Made by a program: the position numbers and the translations under genes
Notes under the pieces: model-generated
Databases searched by the model: none
Seen by the model: only the letters and a program-made list of their open reading frames with translations
Told to the model about the DNA's origin: nothing
Assembly (NCBI GenBank): GCA_003864495.1
Contig: PEDN01001359.1
Location: 124,001 to 188,000 of the forward strand
Source of the DNA: Nemopilema nomurai
Taxonomy: Eukaryota > Cnidaria > Scyphozoa > Rhizostomeae > Rhizostomatidae
Length of the DNA stretch: 64,000 nucleotides
Reading direction: 5' to 3'
Part shown: positions 12,901 through 27,900 of the stretch, piece by piece
Numbering within the stretch: position 1 is the first letter of the stretch
How the letters are laid out: every line of letters begins with the position of its first letter

Positions 12901-15900
12901 GCCATAATCATTTTGTAAGGTCAGTATTCTGACTTTCTAGTTTCAAAAACACGAATTTGAAGCAGCCACGAACGACCTAATTGACGTACTTTAGTATTAG
13001 AGATGAAAGCCGTTAAAAGATGAACAATCTTTTGTTTCCAGTCTAGATCTACTTGAGTCTAGATCTTAGGCGAATGACCCTAGATCTAGATCAAAAGCAA
13101 ATAACGAGATTTTCGTGCCACATAAACTAGATAACAAGCATACCAGTTTAACATATCAAAAGTCGTCCTTTAAAACACTTGCCTGTTTTGGCCAGACTGT
13201 CTTCTCACCCTCGTGTGAGACGCAAAGGAAAGCAGAGAAAGTTCTCGGCGCTTCCTTGATGACGTCACATCATTGCTCAGGGCGCGAATTCTGTCGTTGT
13301 TGTTCTCATCCTTCAGAATGTAGACATGCGTGCGCAGTTTGATGCTGAGATTGCGAACGAACAGCCGCACTTTGAGTCGGACCTCCTCTTCGGAGGCGCT
13401 TATCACCACTTTTAAGTTTCCAGGCAGCTGAAAGGTATTTTAAAAACATTAACGAGATTGAAGAAATAAAAATCCAGCTGCAATATTTAGAAGAGAATAA
13501 AATTCAAAGATTGTCAAAAATAAGAAATATGATTTGTTAGGCTTGTACGAGGTTCGCTGAATGTGCAAAATAACGTTGATAGGCAAAGAGTCTCACCAAT
13601 TTTTGCTTGGTACTTCCGCATTCTAGATTGTCGTAGCCACAAGCTTCGTTGTTGCAATACTCATCACACTTTCCATTGCCGTAAGTAGCTTTACAGAAAA
13701 CTGGGTACCTGGAGATGAAGAAAATACCGCTTATAGTGGCGATGCTAGGACGCAAGGCAAAAACATCAGACCATGTGCAACAGAGCAAAAGGGCATCTGA
13801 TAATAGAATCACTATACTTTACATCATTGCTTATACTTATCATTGCGTCGCTTTGCAATCTTACTTATATTCCAAACCTCTGACAGAAAGCCTGGTAACC
13901 ATTATTAAGCCCCTTGTCAAATTGGCTTGCAGAGGTCGCGCACAAAGCTAATAACTTAGTGCCAGGGAACAAGAAGATTGTTTCCCACGTGCCAACAGCT
14001 CGTGACGCCGTAAGCTTGCATATGGAAAGTTGGTTCACACGTTGAAGCATCAGCTGGTACGAGAGCTCGACATTACCCGGTGTAGCCACTGGTGGTTAGA
14101 AACAAATGTGCGAAACACTAAAGTAACAATCACGTGTTATAAACAGCACAAAGCACTCACTTGCACGTGCCAACTTTACTGAAGCAGTCGTGGCCATCGA
14201 AAAGACAGCCAGAATTATTGCACTTCTTGTCACAGACGCCATTATCGAAATGCTTCCAGCACTCGAAGTCGACGACACTACAGTTCATCCATGGATCACG
14301 GCTAAGGGTACAATCAGTTCCGTCCCACTGGCACTCTTGGTTGTTGCATTTTTCCTAGAAATAAAAATAAACTTCTTAGAAGTTGATAATACAACTGTGT
14401 ACCTGGATGGCGGAGCACAATATGAAAAGGTTGTGAAAAATTGGTCTTGAAACACAAACACAATTGGTTAGAGCGAAATTGGCAATCGTCGAAAAGTTTT
14501 ATACTTTAGTTTGAAACAAGTAGTTAACGACAAACTAGGGCTATGCTTGATAGACTGGCCATATGATCTAGATTCCCAAATTTACAGCTTGATGATTTGG
14601 AGATATAGCATCGTCCTGGTAGGGGCGACAAAGAACCCAGTTTCACAATCATAGCCCTTGCCCATAGGAAACTGAAGCTGATGTTATTTGTTTTTAACTG
14701 GATAACAGCGTGTAGAAACAACAAAAACAAAATTAGTAAGCACATTCAAACCAGAAACGAACAACAACGCGATGTGGGAGGACAGGGGTAAGAGCTCTGA
14801 GGCGTCAAACGAGGGTGAACAGCCCCGGCTATTTTGAGTCTGAAGTGATAGCTTCCTAAACGACAGTAAAGACAGAGCGCTATAGGATACGAGCGAGTCC
14901 ATCTTTTGTGGCAACAATCAACTAGCAATGAACAGAATAAGGCAAACATGGAGCTTGATCTGCTAAATTTCATTAAAAAGATTTGGGAGACCTTCTAATT
15001 CTCCACAAGAATTCACATTTATGTGTAAACGAACAGCAGATTAATGGGCACATCCGCGTTACACCACTATTTTTGGTTCAATTAATTGGCACCACAGCCG
15101 CTTGTTGTATACTGAGGCGTCTTCTTGGATACCCTTAGGCGATACTATGTCTGAAGTATCAAATGTTGGAAGCACTAAAGTCCAAGCGAACGAATTCTGA
15201 ATTAGAAAAGTTCCCATCTGCCTACGTTGTGTGGTTTTTGATAATAGAAATTTGATTACTATCACCCAACCGCTAGCACAGTGGACAAAGGTTGAGCGTG
15301 AGAAAGTTCTTGCTCAAAAGCAAAAACAAAAAGTATATAACGTTCTATTTGTGATTACTTGACAGTAAATTTACATCATTTCGAAAATAATTGTATACAT
15401 GTATAATTAAATAATATGGCAATATATCCAGATGAATTCAAAAAAGCAAACGCGCATGTGATTGCGATTTCGGAGAAGTGAATCTCACACCCAGCTTACG
15501 TTTCCTTGCCTGTGGCTATTAGTCGTGGCTTAGAGGACATCAACAGCTAGAAATCCAGGTTTTCAAAATAAAATCCATTCCCCGCCTTCCCAAAAACGTG
15601 ATTAAAAGCCAGTTTTCAACAGCTATATTATAGGCGTAAATCACATATTTCAGCGCCAAGAAAATTGAAGACCCTGGTAAAAATGTCAGTCCTTACGTTT
15701 CATACAAATTTGTGGTCACAGAATAGATTTACTTAGGTGAGCCAAATGCACATAGCAGGACGATTGAAGGCACAAAGTGCAATCTGACCACTGAGACAAG
15801 TTGTGACTTCGGAGTCGATTATGGTAACAAGCTAAGTCGAGTCTCCACCCCAGTCCAGTTGGAACAATGCTCCGTTTGTAACACACGGATGTGAGGTTAT

Positions 15901-18900
15901 ATTAAATTGGAGAATGTGAGAAAAACTACTTGGCAGACGAGCGGAAAGTAGAGTTTAATCTTCAAGATTACTGTTCGTTGTAAAATGATAATACGATGAA
16001 AGATAAGAGAATATTTCACGCTAGAGACCCATTCATTCTTAAGTACTGGGTTATTGCGGATTTTCCGCTTGGTTCCCGTACATGTCGAGTTGCGCCCACT
16101 TTTCCGGAGGGATCATCTGGTGCATCCAGTAAAAATCTTTCAAGAAACACAAGCCCAGGTAAAAGCACCCTAAATCTACTGAAGTCTAGCTGAAAATGAC
16201 AGATTCTGTACTTCACCAAGCATTTCTCTTGAGTGTCTAACTAAAACCACTGTATCACGCTTCATGCCCAGCCTTAAAGACAGCTAATTTCGTAAAACTG
16301 CTGTGGTGAATTCTATTTCAGTCCAGCACGTCTAAAGGTTCTTCGTGGCACCAGCAACAAATTAAAAAATAGCATATCTGTTACATTGACAATCGTAATG
16401 ATTTCTAACAAATCAAAAGGTGCCGCTTTGCTGTGAAAGTACAGAAAAAGTACAGAGTCTCCAATAAAGTACAGTTCTGAAGGGCGGTTAACAGTTACTG
16501 CATTGTTCCGCATAGTCTAAAGCCTAGACGCTATCTTTTAGACGACCATACAAATAACACGTGACAGAGAAACAGTTGCTACGCGCCAAAGAACAGACAC
16601 AACAGCGATGTACCACGGACAATTCAATTCATGTTGCCACAGACAATTCAATTCAACTGTTTCTTGTCCAAGTCGAATAATAGCAATAGACCATCCTATT
16701 ATTTTTGGAGACAGGCGATTTGTGTAAACTAGGTAGGAAACTGCTAGAGATAACTCCGTGGGCTTGTCCGTGTTGGTAGATGGGGAATTAGGGTATTAAT
16801 GAAAAAGGCTGGAATACCGGATTACTTCGTGAATGCAACCGGATATGGTCATACCGTGGTTCCGGTGAAACAAGACCACGTTCTCCAACATAAAAATCGC
16901 GATTTGAATAAAGAAGTCTATTGAAACAGATTCGTGAGGCTATCGGAATCTCTGTTAAATAAAAGGATTAAGAGATGAAGGAGTATCTTAAATTGATTTA
17001 GCTACAAATAACATAACAACATCCTGTTATTATCAAAGTATTTTAAAGACTTACCAAGCATTGTCCTCCATCAAACTTTGTTGAACAGTCGCTGTGAGGA
17101 CAGGATGTGACATTGGAAGTTTTGGCTTGTTCACACCGGTCTCCTGTGAATCCGGCTATTTGGAAAATTTTTCAAAATCAAACAGAAATTAAGGGTTTCC
17201 AACAAAGTTAATCCAAACTAAATTACGCCACACACTGGCAAGAGTATTGTGATTGGCTGCGTCAGCAAACGTTTTATCTTTAATAAAGCAATTCTTGTAA
17301 TAAAATTTCCCAGGCGCATTTCCATATATTGAAATGATACAACACTGGATGTCGTTTCATTTTTAATTTGGCACCGTGATATCAGTCCTTGAGGTAAATC
17401 TCACCAAAACAACAGCAGGCCACAAGAATGAGGCATTACTAATAGGCTCTCTCTCCAACTATATAGGCTTTCAATGTTTTCCAATCAATAAATTACTCAT
17501 AGAATTTCGAATCTGTTAAGAGCGACTGAAAAAAAAACGAGATACTGTGCCGGGAGCAAGGAACCGAATCTCGGCTCTATTTCTGGGCTACATTTTTTGA
17601 CAAAGGAAAACAATCTGTATTCTAAACGACCTCTCCCAACAAACAAAAAAGATACTGGGAGAACGTACTGAGACATGGCTTTTGAAGCTAACTCACCTTC
17701 GCAAAGACAGGTATATCCACTGAGAGAAACAGAGCATATGCCTTTGTTTAGGCAGGGATTAGAGGCACACTCATTAACACTCTCCGAGCAGTTTTTCCCA
17801 CGCCAACCGGGCCTACACGTGCACTGGTAGCCACCGGCGGTGTCGACGCAAGAGCCGTGCACACACGGACTCGACAAACAGGCATCTTCGTTGTATTCAC
17901 AGTGGGTGCCTTCGTACCCCACCTTACAGTGGCACATGTACTTGTTGCCCACCATGGAGCATTTTGCTGCGTTCTGGCACGGGTTGTCACTACATGTACG
18001 GACAGCACGCTCGCAGTTTCGCCCGCTATACCCTCTCGGGCAGTAGCACGTGTAATTGTTTATTGCGTCAATGCAATACCCAGAATTCAGGCAGGGATTA
18101 CTGAAGCAGTCATCTTGGTTAATTTCACAGTTCTCCCCGACGAAGCCGCTTTTACAAATACAGGCGTAGCTTCCTGGTGTGTTGATGCACTGTTGCGTGC
18201 CGTATTGGTAGCAACGCCCTTCCAAGCACTCGTTGAAATCTGTCTCACACCGCGGTCCTGTATAACCAACAGGGCACGTGCAGCGGTACCAGTTTGTGCC
18301 TGACATGCAAATGCCATTGTTGTAACACGCACCCTTATGGCAGTAGTTGTGCCTTCGTTCGCAGTTTGGCCCCTCGAAGCCAGGCTGGCACCTGCATATG
18401 TACCCATTGACGACATCGTCACACGTGCCACCGTTCATGCACGGCATCGAGGCACATTCATCAATGCGCACGTTACAATTAGGCCCAGAGAACCCGCTTC
18501 GGCACGTGCACATGTATCCATTCACCATGTCTTTGCAAGTGCCCCCGTGGAAACACGGATGCGAGGCGCACTCGTCTATGTTCAGTTGGCAATGCGACCC
18601 CGTAAAACCGGGTGCACACCGGCAGAAATGTCCATACGTAGTATTCACGCAGCTACCACCATTTTGACAGCCAAGCCCTCTCAGTTGTGCTTGCGGGCAG
18701 GATACCTTTGGGACATCACAAATTGCCCCCGTCCACTCGCTGGTGCACCTGATGTGAAATTGGCACCCAACTCAGAGCAGGTGGCTCCATTTTGGCACAC
18801 ACCCTGACGGCACCAGCTGACGTAAGACTCGCAGTTGGTCCCCGTGAAGCCGAAGGGACATTCGCAGACGTAGCTGCCGATCTTGTCGTGGCACTTGCCG

Positions 18901-21900
18901 CCATTCGACAGGGGCGCATACTACACTCGTCGATTTCCTTGCTACATTGCTTGCCAGTGTACCCAACAGGGCAGATACAGCGGAAAGAGTTGATGCCATC
19001 AATACACTGTCCATTGTTGAAGCAGGCCCTGCAGAAGAAGAAACCGGAACGCTTGCAACTATATCTTTGGCCAATATAACAAAGGAGACATAATAACCAT
19101 TAGCCCCAATGTAAACAGCCTTCGAGTGTGATATTCTGTTTGCATTCATGGCTGGTTAAGGAGTGACAATTCTTGGACAGTCACATCCTCTACAGTTACT
19201 TAAAACTGGCCAGACGTTACTTATGTCAATTGTACCCCCTTTTAGACGTCCACTTCATGCACATTACGGCACCTGATGCGACCTAATGCAACCTACTCCT
19301 ATTCAAGAGGCGTGTTTTCCTTCATTTCCAAGCAGCTACATTGCGCTTAATGCACTTCTTCACTGCAGCTCAAGAAGCCCCCCGGCCCAGAAGCGACATG
19401 CTATAAAAAGCAGCATGAAAATAGTAACGTACCCTAGGTAGCAATCGTCGACATCCCGGGTGCAATTCTTTCCGGTGTAGCCATCTTGGCAGATGCAGTG
19501 ATAATCGTAGGCCAGGTCAGTGCAGTTGCCATGGACGCAAGGGTTCGGCATACACTCGTTGATATTCTTCTCACAGAAGGTTCCCGAATACCCCGAAGGG
19601 CACGTGCAGGTGTACCCCGTCGGATTGCTCTCGCACGTGCCGCCATTTTGGCACTGGTTGTAGATGCAATTGTTATTTCTAGTCTCGCAGCGCTTACCTG
19701 GGAGAGGACGAACAGAGATGTCAGTCAAAACCCATTATATATCGTTAGCAGGTTGATTGGTCCACAATACAGTTATGGTTGGTCCACAATACAGTTAAGA
19801 TAAATAGAAACATACAGATTAGTATGCAATACTAGTAAAATTCACAAATAAACAAAGATCCAAGTCCGATGTATGCCAAACTTTAAGAACATGAATTCAC
19901 GAACACGACTTTTAACAGTATGCAGTGATCTGGCGGAAAGTGGGACTCATACCGGTGTAGCCTGGAGCACATGTGCAGTCATAGAACCCGAGGCGGTCAA
20001 AACAGGTGGCTCCGTTCATGCAGGGGCTGGAGAGGCACTCGTTGATCTGGGTCTCACAAATGCTGCCTGTACCCGAGCTTGCACGCATGTGAAGCTGTTG
20101 ACGCCATCCGTGCATCTGGATCCTTGCAAGCACGGGTTGGAGGCACATTCATTGATGTTCGTCTCGCAGTTTACACCTGGTGAGGGATCGCCAAATAGTT
20201 AGCATTAAAGGCTGCTCAAAAAAGGATACCAATCAAAAATCAAAGTTTATAGCTACATCCACTACAAGTGAACCAGATAACAATCATTAAAGAGCTCAGG
20301 AAAATTGAGTTGATTATAAAAATTGAGGTGATTATAATGCTCACCGGTGAATCCCGGCATACAGCGGCACTTGTAGCTGCCAATAAGTTCGATGCAAGTT
20401 GCACCATTCTTGCAGGGACTTGCGTCGCATTCCTTCACGTCGACGTCACAGTTTCGTCCCGTGTACTGGCTGGGACACACGCACTCGTATTGGTTCACAC
20501 GGTCCAGACAGCTGCCATGGACGCACGGGTTCGAGGCACACTCGTTGATCTCGTTTTCACAATCGAGGCCAGTGTATCCTGGCAGGCACTGGCACGTGTA
20601 CCGATCGGGCCTATCGATGCATGTGCCGTTGTTTTGACAAGGGTTGTCGGTGCAATAGTTTATGTTCGTGTCACAAGTGGCCCCAGTGTATCCTACAAAA
20701 GACAGCTATGCATATTGACAAGTGACATGGGAAGGGGTTGCAAATGCTTTGCAGGTAGAAATCTAGGTCTATAAAATGTTCGCTGTTCCGCACGCCCCAA
20801 TCTTAAACAGCGCAGTGGGCTCCTTAGAAATATTGAAAGTCTGTTTGAATGTTTAGCAACCCTCTGAAACAAACCGATTGTCTAGATGTCTTTTGATAAC
20901 ACCTCCTTCAAGGTTTCTGTGCATAAATCATGGAAACTTAAAACAACTTAAAGGTTATAAGGTTATTCCAGCTTGCTTTGGTTTTCGTAGGCCATTGGGT
21001 TGTTCATAATAACTTAGGAAGCAATAATCAAAGGTCTATCGTGAGTAAGCGCGTTGTTGGAAATCACCGCAAGGAGAGGGACATCAGACGCAATTAAACA
21101 GACGCGAATAAATATCATCAGAGGGGGACTTCCAATGATATACACAAGTTGAGTGGTCAAAACAAATTCGACAGACAAATATAGGAAACACAATTTTATT
21201 AGGCGAAACGTAATTAATAGTTCTCAAAGAGACAAAGAAACTTGGCACAAGAGTGAAATCTTGAAAGTCGAGCGACGACTGTTTACAGTTATTTTATTCA
21301 GTTATATTCAAGCGTTGAGCGGTTTCAGAAAGCTTGTTTTACTATCGGCCGTGACAGACGCTTTGGAAAGGTAAACAGACTGCAAACGTCGACAACAATC
21401 ATACTGCCAGCAATTAAGTCAGCATAGAAGACGATCCCGAAATCTCTCCTGGGCCGATAAGCGCGCCCGTAAACGAAAACACCCGTTAATCGGGTAATCC
21501 GGCAGCGCATGAGAGCATTAGGCAAGTTAGCATAGGACACCCCCGGCTGCTCTCTAATTACAGTGGTTATTTTGATAGCCATTAGCTAATAGGAACACCA
21601 ACAGACATTTACGCGCTCCACGTTGAGTAACGTAAACCCTGATCATATTGGTAGCAATGGGGACATTATCAAGCGCTTGTTTTTGGACCTGCTGGATTTT
21701 GGATGCTATCGGCATCTTTGTATCCTTTAAAAGCAAAATATGCCATTATACCGATTCATCCTCCGAATTAGGTAGCTAAAATTAACTAAAGGCTCTTTAA
21801 CGGCTAAAATTCGTAAACAAAGCTTATTCCAAGCATTCAACTAGGCGGAAAAATACCGCTCCTTGTCATGTGGGACAATGGAACGCAGAATCCGCGTCTA

Positions 21901-24900
21901 CCAATTGCGCGCATCCAGAATTAAATATACTTAGGAGTGAGTATGGTTGCAGAATAGTATGCTGCTTGAAATGGCTGGTGCAACGTTGGCCTCCAAATGA
22001 GACCTGGGGGGGGGGGTTAATTTAGCAGTCTTTCTGGAGGGGGGTGGGGGTGGTGTTGGGGAGGACCCGAAATTGATAACATTGTTTCCCGTTCATCAGT
22101 CTGGGTCTTCAGACAACAACTACCCCCTGATTCTCTAATTTGTCTCTGTGGGCTGGTGATTTAAAATTGTTTGCCCAAAGTTGAAACACGCGTATTAACC
22201 TGCCTTGAAGCTAAGATGACAGACACTTTAAGTAAGATTCCAAGGCGAACCTACCCCATTGGCACTTGCATTGAAACCCGTTGATTTGGTCGATGCACTG
22301 CCCATTCTTGCACGGGCTAGACAGGCACTCGTTCACTTCGTGCTCGCAGTTCGTTCCCGTGTATCCAGGCTTGCACGAACACGTGTACTTTCCGATGTCA
22401 TCCATGCACGTTCCATGCACGCATGGCGTCGAGCTGCACTCGTTTATTAGAATGCCACACCTTCGGCCTGGTAAAAATGAATAAAAGATGACAAGCGCCC
22501 ACGATACTCGCGAAATCCGGCCCTTCAGCCACGGAAATATCCCTAGCTCAAGGCACTAGGGCTAAGTCCGCTAAAAAATTAGTTACTTTTGGAAGTACTT
22601 AGAAGGACGATCATAAAAAATCATCTTTTTCAAGGTGATAAACATTCCACCTATCAACATGTTTCAAACAACACAATGTGATCAAAAGCCCCAAAAGGAA
22701 CCTTCCTTTCAGTACTGCGATAGAGGCAGCTTTCAAAAGAGGTGGCCCCCAGCAACCCAGAGACAAGGTTGAAGGAAGTCTTTTTGTAGGCTCACCTGTG
22801 TACCCAACTCTGCAATTGCAGTAGTAAGATCCATTCGTGTTCACGCATTTCCCATGCTCACACGGGCCATTTTCGGGGTAGCATTCATTTATGTCTTGGT
22901 CACAGTTTGTCCCATTATAGCCACTGTGACAAATACAAGAGTATCGACCATAGGCGTCCACTTCGCAACGAGCGTGGATGCCACAAGGCCCGATTGACAA
23001 CTGTCCTTATAGCTGCACGTTAGGCCTGAAATGGAAATCATCCCTGCTTAATTCGTGTTTAAATTACGCAGAAACAACATTTGAAGCAACGCAACCTTGC
23101 GGAAAGAGAAGCATGTTCGACCAAGGGCGAAATTCCCATCACAGCATTTGTGTAAAGAAATAACTAGCTAGTTAATAAGCGCCATCAGTGAAGAGGCCTG
23201 AAAGTTAAAAGTAGGCCTTTGGAAGTTAAGCTTCCTTACATTTCGTAATTGGATTGTGGTGATTGTGCCTGGATATAAACGCTACGATGCTATCAAGAAG
23301 GGTTTAAAGCCGCAAGCAAAGATTGTATAAGTCAACGAACCAGTGAATCCTGTTTTACAGCTACATTCGTACTTCCCGATCCCATCGATACAGGTTCCGT
23401 TGTTCATGCAGGGATTCGGGCTGCAATCGTCGTGATTTATCGTGCAGTTGTCTCCCTCCCAGCCGCCCACGCAGGAGCACATGTAATAAGGCGCACTTCC
23501 AATGGGAATGCAAGCGCCGCCATTTTTGCAGGGCTGGCTAATGCAACGATCAACAGGCTGGTCACACCTCGCCCCAGTCCACAAAGTCGTGCAACTAAAA
23601 ATGACAAGGTCAAGATGAAAATTGGGGGAGTATTCAATATCAATAGAGAGCAATGCAGTCATACTGGCGTAGCTGCGTAGGCATCACGTGTTAGCGAAGC
23701 AAGGCCTCTTTCAAATGACCGCCTCGATTCCAAATTATATAACCGATCGGAGTTCTAGGGGTGTGACCACAGCAAAGACCGAATAGCTAGACTGTCCCAT
23801 AAAAGACTTGACCACGATGTTATAAACACTAGCGTTGGACGGGGAACATCCTAACTATATATTTAGAGACAATTCCTTTCAATAATAATTCGACATAGAA
23901 ACATGCAACGGCGGAATTAGGCAAAGCATCAGCAAAATTCTCTAATAATGCAAGATTAAGAATATTAAGAGTTGCAGGATTGAAGAAAGCCTTGTACGGA
24001 CCAAAAGATTTGTAACAACGTTAATATTCATTGGCAACGAGAGCAGGTTAGGGGATCTGTATATTCCCAGTACAGTGGCATTGTTATCGAGGTAATTCCT
24101 TAAGCCGACGTCTCTCTACCGCCAACTTCAAACCTTAATCCGCTTGCACCGTCCACTATTAAAAAACACATTTTCACGCATAACAAAAATCAGCTTTGTC
24201 ACTTTCATTTGATTATTCAACGTACTTTGCTTCTAGGTCAACAGACACTTTGTGTGTTGTGCGACCGCCTTGGGAAGAAACAATTTTGGTTCAATCGTTG
24301 CAAAGGAGCGGTTTAAGAAAATCCCCGAGAATAAGACAACGACAGCTTACCAAAAATACAAGGAGCTCTCAAGTGCAAGAATCTTAGAAAGAATAGAGTA
24401 GTAGGGAACGGGAACTTTAGGCCTAGACAAAGGGGTGCTTCCATACGCGTCCTTTCCAACTGAATCGAAAAACATGGGGGGATGAGAATATAAATATAAA
24501 GATAATGGTTCAGCGAGGCAAACTCCTCTTTTGTAAAGAAACCGCATATAAAGCAATCGCAACTATCGATTAAAAAGATAGTGTTTGTTTATCAGGAACA
24601 AAAAAGGGTGTTCATATCAACATGAGTGTGATTGAAAATTCACAACCAATCTGAAGGGCTGCCAAAAATGTCCAATCGCCACCCTGGAGGCATTGAACGC
24701 GTTATCTAATAGCTTTGCGCCCCATTGCCCTTTTATTCAAAACATTAGGCTTTGCCAAACGAAATTGTACCCTTAGCCGGCAGATTTTAAACCAATGAAA
24801 AATTTGAGGGTTCACGCGTCACAGAGCCGAGCGATAGGTACATTCAATTGCTTTACAACCCACGCCACTGATTGGCCTAGGGTAGCACCTTTCATAGCAA

Positions 24901-27900
24901 AGGCCTTGGCAAAGACACGGGGATAGAATTTCAAATTAACATAAACGAAGGTAGGGTCGCAGGAGGGTTAAATTTCTCTATCTGTAAAGGCTTTAGAATG
25001 TGAAGGCTAATATTTGAAGAACATGATCCTCCTATAAGAAAAGAATTAAGGCAATTGTATGCCGCCATCTTCAAGAAAGGAAACATTCCTTAGCATTGAC
25101 GCATTCTTATTGGGCTACTTTTGCAAGATGATTGTAATACGGAGTCAAATATCATTTGAACACAGCGAGTGGTGGCTCAACACGCATTAAGAGCACAAGA
25201 GCGATTCCCGCCATTTTATTGCATCTTCTTATTCAAATAATTCATTCAAGGGTCACGCAAAAAGCTTCTTGTCCGAATTTCGCGAGTGGAAAACTGTTGA
25301 TGTGTTTGAGAACATGTCCCTTCTGGGTTTCAAAGTTTATACACAATTAGATAGGGCTGGGGAGTCAAACCTTTGGGCCACCTATAAAAGATTATAAATA
25401 GCCAATGGTATACACAAAACTCCTAATGCCTCTTACTCAGTCTAATTGTTCATGGCTACCATATCAAATCCAGCTAAATAACTTCCTTGAAAGTATTTAA
25501 AACAAATGGTTGCCATTTGCTCAAATTTAGTCAATAATGACTGACAGTATACCCTTGTGCTGCTAGGCATACTCATTAACTGAACATCATAAATCTCCCA
25601 TGTCAGTCTAAACAAGTAAGATCAATCTTTTCCAATGAGAATACTTTTCCTCTAACGTTTAAAGACAATAAACCAAATGAAATTTTACAAAATGAGAATT
25701 CAACAGTTATAGTCTATAAATTAAATTCTTTTCTTCTTTTCTGCTTTGAAAAAGTAAAGTTGGCTATGTAGTGGATTTTCTGAGAATAAAGGAACAACTA
25801 AAGCCTATTTCAATATGCTTGTAAACAAGGTTGATTTAAGTTGACTATTAGCAAAAAGAACAAAAGCTCTTTGTAAGAATATTGATTTAGGATAAATGGA
25901 TGTTTTATTGGAGGTATTGAATGTAAAATTTCTAAATAAAAGTATCAGCTAAGCTAAAAATTCAATACTTATTATGAATAATTAACTCCAAATAATTTTA
26001 AGTAGAGTGACATTGTCTTCACTTTATGTAAATGCACTAAAAGTATAGTCACATGGGCTTTGGAAAGTTGATTAAATGCATGCAAAAAGGCTGTGTTACT
26101 TATATATATATAGTTATGGAATATTTTATGGGAATTAATACATTTTGGTTCAGTCTGGCAGAACTTGCTTGCCAAGAAAATAGAGACAAGGTAACTTGTT
26201 CCTAAATCAATATTCTAATTGAGAACTCAAAAAAGATCATTATTTCAGCAAGTTTTATATAAATAGGAATTTTGTTTAATGCTTTCAAGATTCCAATATT
26301 GTGATTAAGGTCTTTTCTGATTAATGATACCACAATTACTGATTATTTTCTGATAAGGATATTACAATCTCTCAAGACTCCAAACTTACAGATACATCTA
26401 TTTTGATGAGGGATTAACTAGTTTAGTAGCTTCACTGGTAGGTGATTGGTAAAATGATGAATTTTGATACTTTTTAAGAACATTTAAAACACACTCACCT
26501 GCATACTGCAGTTCCATTCACATCTCTACAGGTTCCGCCATTCTGACAGCTTGAAATAGTTGAGCAAGTTGATGATGCTGTTGATAAAGAAAATGAACTC
26601 AATTAAGCACCAAGTGGGATTTCAATCTGCAGCATGTATGGAGAACCTTGGCAATTAGTAATGTGCATAGTCCAAGAGTAAACATTTGCAATAATGCACT
26701 TAAAGGGCAAGGCATCTAAAATTTGAACAAACATAAGCATTTAGATAGACAAAAGGGAGAAGGATGAGGTACCACAGAAGTCGTACTGATGAAAAATAAA
26801 TTGAGAAGATAAAAATCAATGTCCTCTGATTGTAAAAATCTATGGCACACATAAAATGCATGACAAAGAGACCAAAAATAAATATGCAAATTTTGATTAA
26901 TTAAACAACAAAAACTAAAGTCCATTATGTCATGATCAAGTCATTGTGGCTTCCTCTATATTGGTCCACATTCCTGAGCCATTGCAATGCTTACTACATT
27001 TTAATAAATTGCAAAGTTGAACACATACCAAAGCATAACTCGTAACCCCTCTAGTTCTACCCCCTTTTCCCAAAAATATGAACCATGTCATGAGAATTGT
27101 CAAAAAGCTGTCAGCAGCTAATATCAGTTGTTTACTAAAGGTAAATTCAAAAAGTATGCTGCAAACTCTTAAAATTGGGAAAGTGGGGCCAAGGACAAGG
27201 CCTTTTCTGTATTTAACTCCTTCTTGCAGGGTCGGGAATTGAATTGGGCAATTAAGAGTCCCTTTTCCACAAAAGTAGAGAAGCCAGTAAAGTGAACAGC
27301 CTCTTAGATTAGGACCGAGATACAAGTTCCAGCAGGTATGATGAGAAATGCGATCCAATTCGCTCTGGTGTTTGACGCAAGGACTGCAGCAGTCCTGGTG
27401 GCTTTTCGACAAGAGGGCCTAGAAAACCCCAAAATAACTTGCATCCAAACCAATGCTACCAACCAACAAGATCGAGCTTGAAGCAATCCCTCTTGCCTAG
27501 GTTGGCAGAGTTTCTGGTTCGGTGAAACGCGATCCAGGACGGCTCAAGCATTTCCGCCAAATCCAAAACAGTGTAGTTAAAAGGACCCTCACTTCTAGCG
27601 TAACATAAAAGTGTAACAGCAAATACAATATGCTTCATTTAGTCTTACATGAAACTTTAATAGGGAGTTCTGCAGTAAAAGAGTTCTTTACTTAAACCAC
27701 GAACGAAATCAAGCGGAGCGGTGCCAGCTATCAATACGCGGAGGCCTTTGGGAGCCCTTCGCGAAATTTCAATGGACTAACTCGAGCCTCAACGCAACCG
27801 TTTTATTTTCACACGAAGCGGGAATCGATTAAAACACTATAACTAAACGAAATACCGATACTGTCTAGCTGTAACTAGCGGGTGGCAGTATCGGGAGATT

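Noticed and set aside
17857..18807. Plus-strand frames over the EGF exons
   Set aside because: Mirror frames of cysteine-rich EGF codons; valine/alanine-rich products are an artefact of reverse-complemented TGC and GGC codons.
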